64,000 nucleotides of DNA from NCBI RefSeq assembly GCF_021044685.1, contig NZ_CP088014.1, positions 3,458,001 through 3,522,000 on the forward strand, written 5' to 3'. The notes beneath the pieces were generated by a model. That model was not told the origin of the DNA. It was given only the letters and a program-made list of their open reading frames with translations, and searched no databases. Shown here piece after piece: positions 52,116-60,701 of the stretch. Origin of the DNA: Bradyrhizobium daqingense. Its GTDB lineage: Bacteria > Pseudomonadota > Alphaproteobacteria > Rhizobiales > Xanthobacteraceae. A program made the position numbers and the translations under genes. Position 1 is the first letter of the stretch. Each line of letters begins with the position of its first letter.

Positions 52116-52741
52116 GGACTGCGGCCTCTCCGCTCGCGGTTGCCTTCAATGTCGCCTGCGGAATCGCCTATGCGCAAAGCGCGAACGATCCCATGGAATC
52201 GCTCCGGGCCTGTTCGGGCGTGGAGGGACCAGCCCGACTGGAATGTCCGAAAGACTTACCACGTAAGAACCCACCGTCTGGCCGGCGGACGTCGGACAAT
52301 AGCTGGATCGTCAGCGAGACGACCTCGCCAGTAGATTATCTGCCGGTCGTCACCGCCACGACGTCTTCTGTAAGCGGCTCGGACGGCACCGCAATGCAAC
52401 TCGCAATCCACTGCCGCAAAGGCCGCACGGAAGTCATAGTCGCCGGACCGGCGCTGTCGCGCAGCGCCAACGAATACGTCATCTCCTTTCGGCTGAATGC
52501 GGATACGCCAATGCAACTTGCAGCAGCCTCGCCGTCATTCGGCTCCGGCGTCGCTTTCGGGGGCGACGTCGTAAAGTTGCTAAGCTCGCTACCCGACGAT
52601 GGTCACATCGTCGTGCGCCTTTTCGCCCGCACCGGCCCGGAACATGGCGGACAATTCCTGCTCAGCGGATTCGAGAATGTGCGCAAGAAAATGGCGGTTG
52701 CATGCAAGTGGCCACATAGCGTCGTCAGACCGGCAAGGTGA
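52112..52741 (+). CDS. exported TagO/VasI-like protein
   Basis: A 209-residue periplasmic protein with signal peptide (residues 1-21, SPLAVAFNVACGIAYAQ). SLRACSGVEGPARLECPKDL near the mature start and WIVSETTSPVDY, MQLAIHCRKGRTEVIVAG and the C-terminal VRKKMAVACKWP follow the pattern of the type VI secretion accessory protein TagO/VasI. No other T6SS gene is in the window, so a T6SS role is unlikely here. Its ATG overlaps the stop of the TAXI gene as ATGA, and the next gene starts 24 bases after its stop. Confidence 0.78.
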   Translation: MRTAASPLAVAFNVACGIAYAQSANDPMESLRACSGVEGPARLECPKDLPRKNPPSGRRTSDNSWIVSETTSPVDYLPVVTATTSSVSGSDGTAMQLAIHCRKGRTEVIVAGPALSRSANEYVISFRLNADTPMQLAAASPSFGSGVAFGGDVVKLLSSLPDDGHIVVRLFARTGPEHGGQFLLSGFENVRKKMAVACKWPHSVVRPAR

Positions 52742-52765
52742 TGTCATGGAACAGGGAGAGACAAG

Positions 52766-53383
52766 ATGATCAAGCAAAAGTCGGCGATAGCAGTCGTCAG
52801 CGGCGTGGCGATGCTGATTCTGGTCGGACCAAACGCGCTGGCGCAGCAGGGCAACCAGTTGTTCCCGCAGGCGAGCGAGAAAAGTCAAACCAGCAGCCAG
52901 AAGCATTCCGCTAGACCGAAGCAGACGATCAAGCCGGCGCAGAAGCACACGAGCAAGCAGGACCTTGCGAGCAGGGCGGCGATGGCTCAGGCGACGAACC
53001 CGGGGATCGCCAAGAAGCCGCATCAGCTGGTACTGCAGGTCAATTCCAACGAGCCGGCGATGATGAACCTCGCGCTCAACAATGCCACCAACGTCGCCCA
53101 ATATTACCGCGATCTCGGTGAGCCGGTGTCGATCGAGGTCGTCACCTTTGGCCCTGGCCTTCACATGCTGCGCGAAGACACGTCGCCGGTGAAGCCGCGC
53201 ATCGAGGTGCTGGCGATGAGCAATCCCGAAATTTCCTTCAAGGCCTGCGGCAACACCCAAGACAACATGCGCAAGGCCGAGAACAAGGACATCAACCTGA
53301 TCGCCCAGGCGACGGTGGTCAAGTCCGGGGTCGTCCGCGTCATGGAGCTGCAGGAACAGGGCTGGAGCTACGTCAAGCCGTGA
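52766..53383 (+). CDS. exported DsrE-like protein
   Basis: A 205-residue protein with a signal peptide (residues 1-26, AIAVVSGVAMLILVGPNALA), a polar linker rich in Gln/Lys/Ser, and from residue 85 a DsrE/DsrF-like domain: KPHQLVLQVNSNEPAMMNLA, VAQYYRDLGEPVSIEVVTFG and GPGLHMLREDTSPV, then the Cys-containing FKACGNTQDNM. DsrE-like domains bind or pass on sulfur via such a Cys; here Cys173-like position in FKACGN is the candidate. Export of a DsrE-like protein is the unusual point. Last gene of the unit; GGGAGAGACAAG precedes the start. Confidence 0.82.
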   Translation: MIKQKSAIAVVSGVAMLILVGPNALAQQGNQLFPQASEKSQTSSQKHSARPKQTIKPAQKHTSKQDLASRAAMAQATNPGIAKKPHQLVLQVNSNEPAMMNLALNNATNVAQYYRDLGEPVSIEVVTFGPGLHMLREDTSPVKPRIEVLAMSNPEISFKACGNTQDNMRKAENKDINLIAQATVVKSGVVRVMELQEQGWSYVKP

Positions 53384-53500
53384 GGCCCGCGGCAAGGCGG
53401 CCGCAGGATGCCTCTGTCAGACCATGTCGCGTTCCTGCAGCAGAAAGCCGGACGTCATGTTCGTCCGGCAAACCGGTCGTGCATGCGCTTCATGGGCTGC

Positions 53501-53640
53501 TCAGATCAGGAGGCGGCGCCTGGAATTGATCCGCCGCAAGCCCCCGTCCACCGGGATCATCGTGCCCGTGATGTAGCGCGCCATCGGTGAGGCCAGGAAC
53601 ACCGCGAGAGCGGCGAGGTCCTCGGACTCGACCAATAGCG
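53501..53640 (-). pseudogene. C-terminal remnant of an SDR oxidoreductase
   Basis: About 45 residues ending ...DLAALAVFLASPMARYITGTMIPVDGGLRRINSRRRLLI match the last part of a short-chain dehydrogenase (ITG..IPVDGG). Upstream of about 53640 the frame runs into unrelated, lower-GC sequence with no SDR core on any frame, so this is a truncated remnant. The source gene is not in the window. Confidence 0.75.
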
Positions 53641-53784
53641 GACCGGGGATTCTCTCACACGCTCTCTTGTTTGTTTTTGATTGTGATTCGTTTCCTGCCC
53701 TCCTGCCGGGGTGAATTGCCCGACCAGGACGAGCAGTGGTAACCATGAGCCCTGGTGAAAACACGAAAAGAATAGGCGAGGGTG

Positions 53785-54555
53785 ATGGTCTGGGATCCGC
53801 AGCAATACCTGAAGTTCTCCGGCCACCGGCTGCGGCCCGCCGTCGACCTCTTGATGCGCATTCCGGATTTCGCGCCCCGGGCGATCGCCGATCTCGGGGC
53901 GGGCGCCGGCAACGTGACGAAGCTGATCAAGGAGCGCTGGCCGGTTGCGAGCGTCACCGGCGTCGAGGGCTCGGCCGAGATGGTCGCGGCAGGGCGCAAG
54001 GCGGCGCCCGATGTCGAATGGTCGCATCAAGACCTCGGCCATTGGAGTCCCGCGAAGTCCCATGACCTGATCTATTCAAATGCCGCACTGCACTGGCTGC
54101 CCAATCACGCGGCACTGTTTCCGTCGGTGATGAGGAAGGTCACGCCTGGCGGCATGCTCGCGGTGCAGATGCCGCGCAACTTCACGGCGCCCTCGCATGT
54201 GCTGATCGGCGAGACCGCGCTGGACGGTCCCTGGCGCTCCAGGGTCGAGCACCTCGTCACCCCGCCGCCGGTCGAAGGGCCCGCCTTCTATCATGACCTC
54301 CTCGCGCCGCTGTCGCAGAATATCGACATCTGGGAGACCGAGTATCTTCAGGTGCTCGAAGGCGAGAACCCCGTGAAGGAGTGGACCAAGGGGACCTGGC
54401 TGACGCGCTATCTCGATGTTCTGCAGGGCGACGAGAAGGCCGCCTTCGAAGCGGACTATGGGCAACGGGTCACAAAGGCCTATCCGAAGAATGCCGCGGG
54501 GCAGACGCTGTTTCCGTTCCGCCGCCTCTTCATGGTCGCTCAGCGCAAAGGCTGA
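53785..54555 (+). CDS. tam: trans-aconitate 2-methyltransferase-like protein
   Basis: A 256-residue SAM-dependent methyltransferase. MVWDPQQYLKFSGHRLRPAVDLL at the start and IADLGAGAGNVTKLIKERWP (motif I) match trans-aconitate methyltransferases (Tam), which detoxify the aconitase inhibitor trans-aconitate. DLIYSNAALHWLPNH (motif with the Trp) and the C-terminal FPFRRLFMVAQR are also typical. Cytoplasmic. The ATG at 53785 directly follows a GTG at 53782. It is flanked by an SDR remnant and a broken TRAP gene, so the region looks rearranged. Confidence 0.88.
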   Translation: MVWDPQQYLKFSGHRLRPAVDLLMRIPDFAPRAIADLGAGAGNVTKLIKERWPVASVTGVEGSAEMVAAGRKAAPDVEWSHQDLGHWSPAKSHDLIYSNAALHWLPNHAALFPSVMRKVTPGGMLAVQMPRNFTAPSHVLIGETALDGPWRSRVEHLVTPPPVEGPAFYHDLLAPLSQNIDIWETEYLQVLEGENPVKEWTKGTWLTRYLDVLQGDEKAAFEADYGQRVTKAYPKNAAGQTLFPFRRLFMVAQRKG

Positions 54556-54763
54556 TGGCCCTGCCGCAATGCGACATGGATGCTATTCCCTTGGATGAGC
54601 GCGCTGCCGGGTTGCGCATCCGGCGGGCGTCAAGTTAGCTTGGCTGCGGCAAGCTGGGCTGAGGTCTGGTTCTCCGGGTGGGTGACTAGCTGCCACCAAA
54701 GTCCGCGTGACTGGACGGCAAAACAAGAAGAACCCGGTTCAAAGGTTGTTGGGAGGTACCTTC

Positions 54764-55095
54764 ATGCGCAAGCTGCTGCTCCTTGCGGTCGCCGCCACGG
54801 CTGTTCTCCTCGCTCCTATCGCCCAGGCCCAGAGCCCCATCGTCTTCAAGTTCGGTCATGTCGTGGCGAACGACACCCCGAGGGGCAAGGGCGCGCTGAA
54901 ATTCAAGGAACTCGCCGAGGAATACACCGCCGGTGGGGTCAAGGTCGAAGTCTACCTCAATTCCACGCTCTACAAGGAGGAGGAGATTGAGGCGCCCTGG
55001 CTGTTCGGGGACGAGATCTGTTCCAACGCGATGAAGGGCACACGGCCAAGGGTATCAACGGCGGCCTCGCTCATTGGGACAACGAGATGAACTGA
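54764..55095 (+). pseudogene. degraded TRAP (DctP-type) binding-protein gene
   Basis: The first 75 residues are a good DctP start: signal peptide (LLLLAVAATAVLLAPIAQA), then PIVFKFGHVVANDTPRGKG and EVYLNSTLYKEEEIEA. Then a short hybrid follows. The conserved mid-protein segment AKGINGGLAHWDNEMN (compare AKGITGLAYWDN) is present in a different frame, ending at TGA 55093-55095, and the remaining 170 or so residues of a normal DctP are gone. So the gene has an internal deletion of about 30 codons, a frameshift and an early end. It sits 100 bases before the intact permease gene. GGGAGG precedes ATG 54764. Confidence 0.78.
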
Positions 55096-55194
55096 CGGCC
55101 GCGCCCTAAGGAGAACAATACCAACGGTCGGGGGTGATCGCACTCCCGGCCGTTTCGCTCTTAAACGGACAGGCCAAATGCTGGGGGGACGAAC

Positions 55195-57228
55195 TTGCTG
55201 CGTGCGCTGAACCGGGTGCTCAATCATCTCGAGGAATGGCTGATCGCGACGATGATCGCGGCGGCGACGTCGCTGATCTTCGTCGCGGTGCTGCACCGTT
55301 ACGGCGCCGGCCTCTCCATCGACATCGCCAAATGGGCGGAGGCTCGCAACCTGGCCTTCCTTGCCGTGCCCGCGCGCGCGGCGTTCGTCTGGCTCGCCGC
55401 GCTCGACCTGTCCTGGGCGCAGGAGCTCTGCATCTACATGTTCATCTGGATGGCGAAGTTCGGCGCCGCCTATGGCGTGCGCACCGGCATCCATGTCGGC
55501 GTCGACGTGCTCGTCAACATCCTGCCCGGCGGATCGCGCCGCCGCGTCATCACCTTCGGTCTTCTGTGCGGCGCGCTCTTCACCGCCATCGTGGGCTATT
55601 TCGGGGCCGCCTTCGTCAGCCAGATGTGGTTGACCGGCCAGCAATCCAACGATCTCGAAGCGCCGATGTGGATGGTGTATCTCACCATCCCGCTCGGCTC
55701 CGCCTTGATGTGCTTCCGCTTCCTGCAGGTGGCCTGGTCGTTCCACCGCACCGGCGAGCTGCCGCATCACGACATGGCCGGCGTCGAAGGCGTCGAGGCG
55801 GATCCGGTGCATCCGGCGCCGGTCACGCCCACCCAGGTGGTGCGGGACGAGCGCAGCCCGCTCGGCTGGATCCTGATGCTGCTGCCGGTGCTGATCGTCG
55901 CGCTGTGCTTTGCGCATGCGGGCCACGTCATCACGCTGCCGCATGGCCTGCGCGTCCTCATCGTGTTCGCCCTTCTGATCTCCCTGATGCTGACGGGCAT
56001 GCCGATCTCGATCGCGCTGGGCCTGACCGTGCTCAGCTTCATGTTCACGCTGACCGACGTGCGGACGGAATCGGTGGCGCTGAAGCTGTTCACCGGCATC
56101 GAGAATTTCGAGATCATGGCGATCCCGTTCTTCATCCTCGCCGGCAACTTCCTGACCCATGGCGGCGTGGCGCGCCGCATGATCGCGTTCGCAACCTCGC
56201 TGGTCGGCCATTGGTATGGCGGTCTCGCGCTGTCCGGCGTGGTGGCCTGCGCGCTGTTCGCGGCGATTTCCGGCTCCTCGCCGGCGACCGTCGTGGCGAT
56301 CGGGTCGGTGATCCTGCCGGCAATGGTGGCGCAAGGGTTTCCGAAGCGGTTCGGCGCGGGCGTGATCACGACGTCGGGCTCGCTCGGGATCCTGATTCCG
56401 CCGTCGATCCCGATGGTGCTCTACGCCGTCTCCACCAACAGCTCGGTGGGCAAGCTGTTCATCGCCGGCATCGTGCCGGGGCTTGCGCTCGCCACGCTGC
56501 TCGGCATGACGACGTTCTATCGGGCCTGGCGCAACGACTATCCGCGGATGCCGAAGGCGACGCTGTACGAGCGCTTCGATGCGTTCCGCAAATCGATCTG
56601 GGGCATCCTCTTGATCGTCATCGTGATCGGCGGCATCTACAGCGGCCTGTTCACGCCGACGGAGGCGGCCGCCGTCAGCGCGGTCTACGCCTTCTTTGTC
56701 GCGGTGTTCATCTACAAGGATCTCAAGCTGCGCGACGTGCCGCGGGTGCTGCTGTCATCGGCGAACCTGTCGGCGATGCTGCTCTACATCATCACCAACG
56801 CGGTGCTGTTCTCGTTCCTGATGACCTATGAAAACGTGCCGCAGGCGCTGGCGCAATGGATGATCGACCAGGGCCTGGGGTGGATCGGCTTCCTGCTGCT
56901 CGTCAATCTCTTGCTGCTGCTGGCGGGCAACGTGATGGAGCCGTCCTCGATCATCCTGATCATGGCGCCGATCCTGTTTCCGGTCGCGGTCAAGCTCGGC
57001 ATCGACCCCATCCATTTCGGCATCCTGATGACGGTCAACATGGAGGTCGGGCTGTGTCATCCCCCCGTCGGCCTCAACCTCTACGTCGCCTCGGGCATCG
57101 CCAAGATGGGTATCACCGAGCTCACGGTGGCAGTGTGGCCGTGGCTGTTGACGATGCTGGGATTCCTGGTGGTCGTGACGTATTGGCCCGGCCTGTCGTT
57201 GTGGCTGCCAAGGCTGCTCGGGATGTAA
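55195..57228 (+). CDS. TRAP transporter fused small and large permease (DctQM)
   Basis: A 677-residue membrane protein fusing the 4-helix DctQ part (residues 1-190) to the 12-helix DctM part (from about 230). In the second half PFFILAGNFLTHGGVARRM, SGSSPATVVAIGSVILPAM and GILIPPSIPMVLYAV are DctM hallmarks. It would import a dicarboxylate or related acid with Na+ or H+, with a separate binding protein. TTG start chosen: GGGGGGACGAAC lies right before it. Its own binding protein gene upstream is broken, so the transporter may depend on another SBP or be inactive. Confidence 0.92.
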   Translation: MLRALNRVLNHLEEWLIATMIAAATSLIFVAVLHRYGAGLSIDIAKWAEARNLAFLAVPARAAFVWLAALDLSWAQELCIYMFIWMAKFGAAYGVRTGIHVGVDVLVNILPGGSRRRVITFGLLCGALFTAIVGYFGAAFVSQMWLTGQQSNDLEAPMWMVYLTIPLGSALMCFRFLQVAWSFHRTGELPHHDMAGVEGVEADPVHPAPVTPTQVVRDERSPLGWILMLLPVLIVALCFAHAGHVITLPHGLRVLIVFALLISLMLTGMPISIALGLTVLSFMFTLTDVRTESVALKLFTGIENFEIMAIPFFILAGNFLTHGGVARRMIAFATSLVGHWYGGLALSGVVACALFAAISGSSPATVVAIGSVILPAMVAQGFPKRFGAGVITTSGSLGILIPPSIPMVLYAVSTNSSVGKLFIAGIVPGLALATLLGMTTFYRAWRNDYPRMPKATLYERFDAFRKSIWGILLIVIVIGGIYSGLFTPTEAAAVSAVYAFFVAVFIYKDLKLRDVPRVLLSSANLSAMLLYIITNAVLFSFLMTYENVPQALAQWMIDQGLGWIGFLLLVNLLLLLAGNVMEPSSIILIMAPILFPVAVKLGIDPIHFGILMTVNMEVGLCHPPVGLNLYVASGIAKMGITELTVAVWPWLLTMLGFLVVVTYWPGLSLWLPRLLGM

Positions 57229-57368
57229 TTGCTTAAGCCTCACCCCTGTGGAAGAGGGTGGCTCGCCGCGTAGAGGGGTTCTCTCCGCGTGCGACTTTCA
57301 ATGCCGAGAAAATTCCAGATGCGGACACAACCGCTCACTTGAGGGAGTATGCCCCTCCATTGTCGCAG

Positions 57369-57390
57369 CCCTCTCCCACAAGGGAGAGGG
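57369..57390. terminator. hairpin CCCTCTCCC/GGGAGAGGG
   Basis: A perfect 9-base stem with an ACAA loop in the gap between the converging permease and glycosyltransferase genes. No T-run follows, so it is a repeat-type hairpin that may act as terminator for both strands. Confidence 0.55.
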
Positions 57391-57434
57391 CACTATATTC
57401 GCCAGCGATGGACGCAAGCGGCGTTTGTGAAGCG

Positions 57435-58505
57435 TTACTCCGCGCTGCTCACCAGCTTGATCCGCGGCGCTTGCGCCTCGGTCAGGCTGCGATAGGCGGC
57501 GAGATAGTCGAGCGCCATTCGCCGTGCCGTGAAGCGCGTCTCGAACTGCTTGCGGATCGCAGAGCGGTCGAGCTGCGGAAGACGGTTCACCACGCCGGCC
57601 GCGCTGATGACGTCCTCGACGACGAAGCCGGTCAAGCCCTCGTCGATGATCTCCGGCACCGAGCCGCGGTTGAAGGCGACCACCGGCGTTCCGCAGGCCA
57701 TGGCTTCGATCATCACCAGGCCAAACGGCTCCGGCCAGTCGATCGGCAGCAACAGGCCGAGCGCTCCACTGAGGAAGTCCGACTTCTCGTGATCGCCGAT
57801 CTCGCCGATGAACTCGACCAGCGGATTGTTCTCGATCATCGGCCGGATCAGCTCGTCATAGTAATCCTGGTCGGCACGATCCACCTTGGCCGCGATCTTC
57901 AGCGGAATGCCGCAATGCGTCGCGATCTTGATGGCGCGGTCGACGCCCTTCTCGGGGGCGATGCGGCCGAGCACGGCGAGATATTCCTGTTTCGCCGGCT
58001 TGGGCGTCAAAAGGTTCTCGGGAAGACCGTGATAGATCGTCGTCACCCAGTTCGCCTGCGGCACCGGCCGCCGCTGCGCATTGGAGATCGAGATGACGGG
58101 CATCTTGGAGAACGTGTTGAAGACCGGCTGATGCTCGGGCAGGTCGAGCCGGCCGTGTAGCGTGGTCACGAACGGCGTCGGCTGCCGGTGGAACAGCGAC
58201 CACGGATAATAATCGAGATGGAAGTGGAGAAAGTCGAACTCCTCGTCGTCACATTTTTGCCGCACGCGCTCCAGCAGCACCATGTGGAGGGCGTTGGGAT
58301 CGCGTACGGAACCGTCGAGGCGCAGCGCCCGCGGCCATAATGCATCCAGCTTGGCCGACGTCTGCGAGTCGCCGCTGGCGAACAATGTCACGTCGTGCCC
58401 CAGGGCCACCAACTCCTCCGTCAACCAGTGCACCACCCGCTCGGTGCCGCCATACAGCTTGGGTGGAACAGCCTCCGTCAACGGAGCTACCTGCGCGATG
58501 CGCAT
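57435..58505 (-). CDS. GT4-family glycosyltransferase
   Basis: A 356-residue cytoplasmic GT-B enzyme. N-terminal MRIAQVAPLTEAVPPKLYGGTERVV, with the G-rich loop, and HGRLDLPEHQPVF, then the C-terminal half GRIAPEKGVDRAIKIA and the nucleotide-sugar motif PEPFGLVMIEAMACGTPVVAF (EX7E). Close relatives are used in polysaccharide or trehalose/glycogen-type synthesis; a GT like this is common among EcfG-controlled genes. A full EcfG promoter lies 71 bases upstream. Diverges from the ABC exporter gene with 274 bases between starts. Confidence 0.9.
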   Translation of the reverse strand: MRIAQVAPLTEAVPPKLYGGTERVVHWLTEELVALGHDVTLFASGDSQTSAKLDALWPRALRLDGSVRDPNALHMVLLERVRQKCDDEEFDFLHFHLDYYPWSLFHRQPTPFVTTLHGRLDLPEHQPVFNTFSKMPVISISNAQRRPVPQANWVTTIYHGLPENLLTPKPAKQEYLAVLGRIAPEKGVDRAIKIATHCGIPLKIAAKVDRADQDYYDELIRPMIENNPLVEFIGEIGDHEKSDFLSGALGLLLPIDWPEPFGLVMIEAMACGTPVVAFNRGSVPEIIDEGLTGFVVEDVISAAGVVNRLPQLDRSAIRKQFETRFTARRMALDYLAAYRSLTEAQAPRIKLVSSAE

Positions 58506-58575
58506 CTCACCATCTCCTTTGCGATCATGAATGTTGAAACCCCCGCCAGTACGGCACCGGCATGCCAGACAAGGG

Positions 58576-58600
58576 AACGTTCCCGCAGTTGCGAAGTTCC
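58576..58600 (-). promoter_or_regulatory. EcfG-type general stress promoter
   Basis: On the minus strand GGAAC (58600-58596) and CGTT (58579-58576) are exactly 16 bases apart. It would start the glycosyltransferase transcript about 65 bases before its ATG at 58505. A plus-strand GGAAC at 58707-58711 with TGTT 17 bases on is a weaker candidate for the ABC gene. Confidence 0.78.
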
Positions 58601-58778
58601 TTCTCCCAAGCGTTACTTATTGGACACGTTCGCGGACCGTCTCGATGCTGCCATTACATCTTCTCAGATCGTCCGCATCCGCATGTCGTGATCGCCGGGT
58701 CCGGGAACCCGGACGAGCAGGTCGATGTTCAGTCGATCAGTAACAAAGCCAAAATCAGCATAACGGGGCGATAGCCAT

Positions 58779-60542
58779 ATGGATCATCTTTCTGGATACG
58801 CGCGCAGGCCATTTGCCTTTGTCTTGCGCTATCTTCGGATGCGCATGGCGTCGCATCTGGTGATCCTGGCGGCGGTCGTTGGCGCGGTTGCCTGCTCCGT
58901 AGGCACTCAATACGGGGTCAAATCCCTCGTCGACGCCTTGTCTGCGGGTCCGTCGTATGGCGGTGGCGTATGGCTGGCATTCATTCTGCTCATGTCGCTG
59001 ATCGCCGCCGACAATTTTCTATGGCGGATCGCCAGCTGGACAGCGAGCTTCACCTTCGTCCGGGTCACGGGTGATTTACGGCGTGACATATTTCGTCATC
59101 TGACCGGACACGCGCCGAGTTATTTCTCCGACCGCATGCCGGGCATGCTGACGAGCCGCATCACGGCGACGTCGAACGCGGTGTTCACGGTCGAGAACAT
59201 GTTCGTCTGGAATGTGTTGCCGCCCTGCATCGCCACAATTGCGGCAATCGCGCTGATCGGAACCGTCAGTCCTTACATGGCGCTCGGCCTGATCGTGATC
59301 GCGGGCGGCATGGTGATCGCGATGTTCCGCCTCGCCGCCGCCGGCAAGCCGCTTCACGACGATTTCGCCGACAAGGCCGCCGCGGTGGACGGCGAGATGA
59401 TCGATGTCATCAGCAACATGCCGCTGGTCCGTGCGTTCTGCGGGATCGGCCACGAGCATGAGCGGTTCGACGCGACGGTGAACCGGGAGCTCACCGCGCG
59501 AAGCCGCAGCCTGCGCTATCTGGAGAAGCTGCGGCTGTTGCACGCCGCCATCACCGTGCTTTTGACGATCGCGCTGATGGCCTGGGCGATCACGCTCTGG
59601 CAGAAGGGGCAGGCGACGACCGGCGACGTCGTCCTGGTCTGTACGCTCGGCATTTCCATCCTGAGCGCGACGCGCGATCTCGCGGTGGCGCTCGTTGACG
59701 TCACCCAGCACGTCGCGCGGCTGACCGAGGCGATTGCCACGCTGCTGGTGCCGCACGAACTGCGCGATCACCCGGAGGCGGAGCCTCTGGTCAAGACCGG
59801 CGCCGCCATCACATATAACAACGTCACCTTCGGCTATCCCGGCGGCGACAAGATCTTCGAACGCTTCAGCCTGCGCCTGCAGCCCGGCCAGCGTGTCGGT
59901 CTGGTCGGCCAGTCCGGCGGTGGCAAGTCGACGCTGTTCACGCTGCTGCAGCGCTTCTACGACACCGACGAGGGCAGCATCACCATCGACGGCCAGGACA
60001 TCTCGAAGGTCACGCAGCAGAGCCTGCGCGAGGCGATCTCCGTCGTGCCGCAGGACATCTCCCTGTTTCATCGCTCGATCCGCGAGAACATCCGCTACGG
60101 CCGACCGAACGCGACCGACGACGAGGTGCTGCGCGCGGCGATCGCGGCGCGCTGCGATTTCATCGACAGCCTGCCCGAAGGCCTCGACACCATGGTCGGC
60201 GACCGCGGCGTCAAGATGTCGGGCGGCCAGCGCCAGCGCATCGCGATCGCGCGCGCCTTCCTGAAGGACGCACCGATCCTGCTGCTGGACGAGGCCACCG
60301 CGGCGCTCGACAGCGAGTCCGAAGAGGCGATCCGCGAGGCGCTGTCGCGCCTGATGCGCGGCCGCACCGTGATCGCGATCGCGCACCGCCTGGCGACACT
60401 ACGCAATTTCGACCGCGTGGTGGTGCTGAAGCATGGTAAGATCATCGAGGACGGCCCGCCTGATCGTTTGATGCAGGGACACGGACCCTATCGCGAGCTG
60501 GTGACGCAGGAAATGAGCCGGCTCGCACAAGCCGCCGCGTAA
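58779..60542 (+). CDS. ABC exporter with fused membrane and ATPase domains
   Basis: A 587-residue half-transporter. Six membrane helices in residues 1-320 are followed by one ATPase: Walker A GQSGGGKST near residue 380, signature SGGQRQR near residue 480, Walker B ILLLDEAT and the H-loop AHRLATL. It works as a dimer exporting lipid, glycan or peptide. The ATG 58779 is not preceded by a strong ribosome site. Located between the GT4 gene and the glucosidase gene, so export or processing of a glycan is possible, but ABC exporters are versatile and this is inference. Confidence 0.93.
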   Translation: MDHLSGYARRPFAFVLRYLRMRMASHLVILAAVVGAVACSVGTQYGVKSLVDALSAGPSYGGGVWLAFILLMSLIAADNFLWRIASWTASFTFVRVTGDLRRDIFRHLTGHAPSYFSDRMPGMLTSRITATSNAVFTVENMFVWNVLPPCIATIAAIALIGTVSPYMALGLIVIAGGMVIAMFRLAAAGKPLHDDFADKAAAVDGEMIDVISNMPLVRAFCGIGHEHERFDATVNRELTARSRSLRYLEKLRLLHAAITVLLTIALMAWAITLWQKGQATTGDVVLVCTLGISILSATRDLAVALVDVTQHVARLTEAIATLLVPHELRDHPEAEPLVKTGAAITYNNVTFGYPGGDKIFERFSLRLQPGQRVGLVGQSGGGKSTLFTLLQRFYDTDEGSITIDGQDISKVTQQSLREAISVVPQDISLFHRSIRENIRYGRPNATDDEVLRAAIAARCDFIDSLPEGLDTMVGDRGVKMSGGQRQRIAIARAFLKDAPILLLDEATAALDSESEEAIREALSRLMRGRTVIAIAHRLATLRNFDRVVVLKHGKIIEDGPPDRLMQGHGPYRELVTQEMSRLAQAAA

Positions 60543-60550
60543 GCCGTAAA

Positions 60551-60597
60551 GCATGATCCGGAAGAAATGTGCGGCGGTTTTCCGAAAGGATCATGCT
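60551..60597. repeat. GCATGATCCGGAA palindromic repeat
   Basis: GCATGATCCGGAA and TTCCGAAAGGATCATGC form an inverted repeat over 47 bases; the same family as 38218-38266. It lies right after the ABC exporter gene. Confidence 0.75.
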
Positions 60598-60608
60598 CAA
60601 ACAAAAAC

Positions 60609-60652
60609 CTAGAGCGCGATGACGATTCATCCTGATTTCATCGCGCTTTAGA
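60609..60652. repeat. AGCGCGATGA...TCATCGCGCT hairpin 50 bases before the glucosidase start
   Basis: Ten-base perfect arms (60613-60622 and 60638-60647) with a 15-base loop. A known Bradyrhizobium repeat shape, recalled from experience. Position suggests it separates the glucosidase leader from the ABC exporter transcript. Confidence 0.7.
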
Positions 60653-60701
60653 GTCGCGTTCGAGTCGGTCGCGTTTCGAAACAAGCGCAGGGGAGCTGCT
60701 C

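Noticed and set aside
52112..52741. Type VI secretion system
   Set aside because: Only the TagO/VasI-like protein is present; no Tss structural gene occurs in the window.
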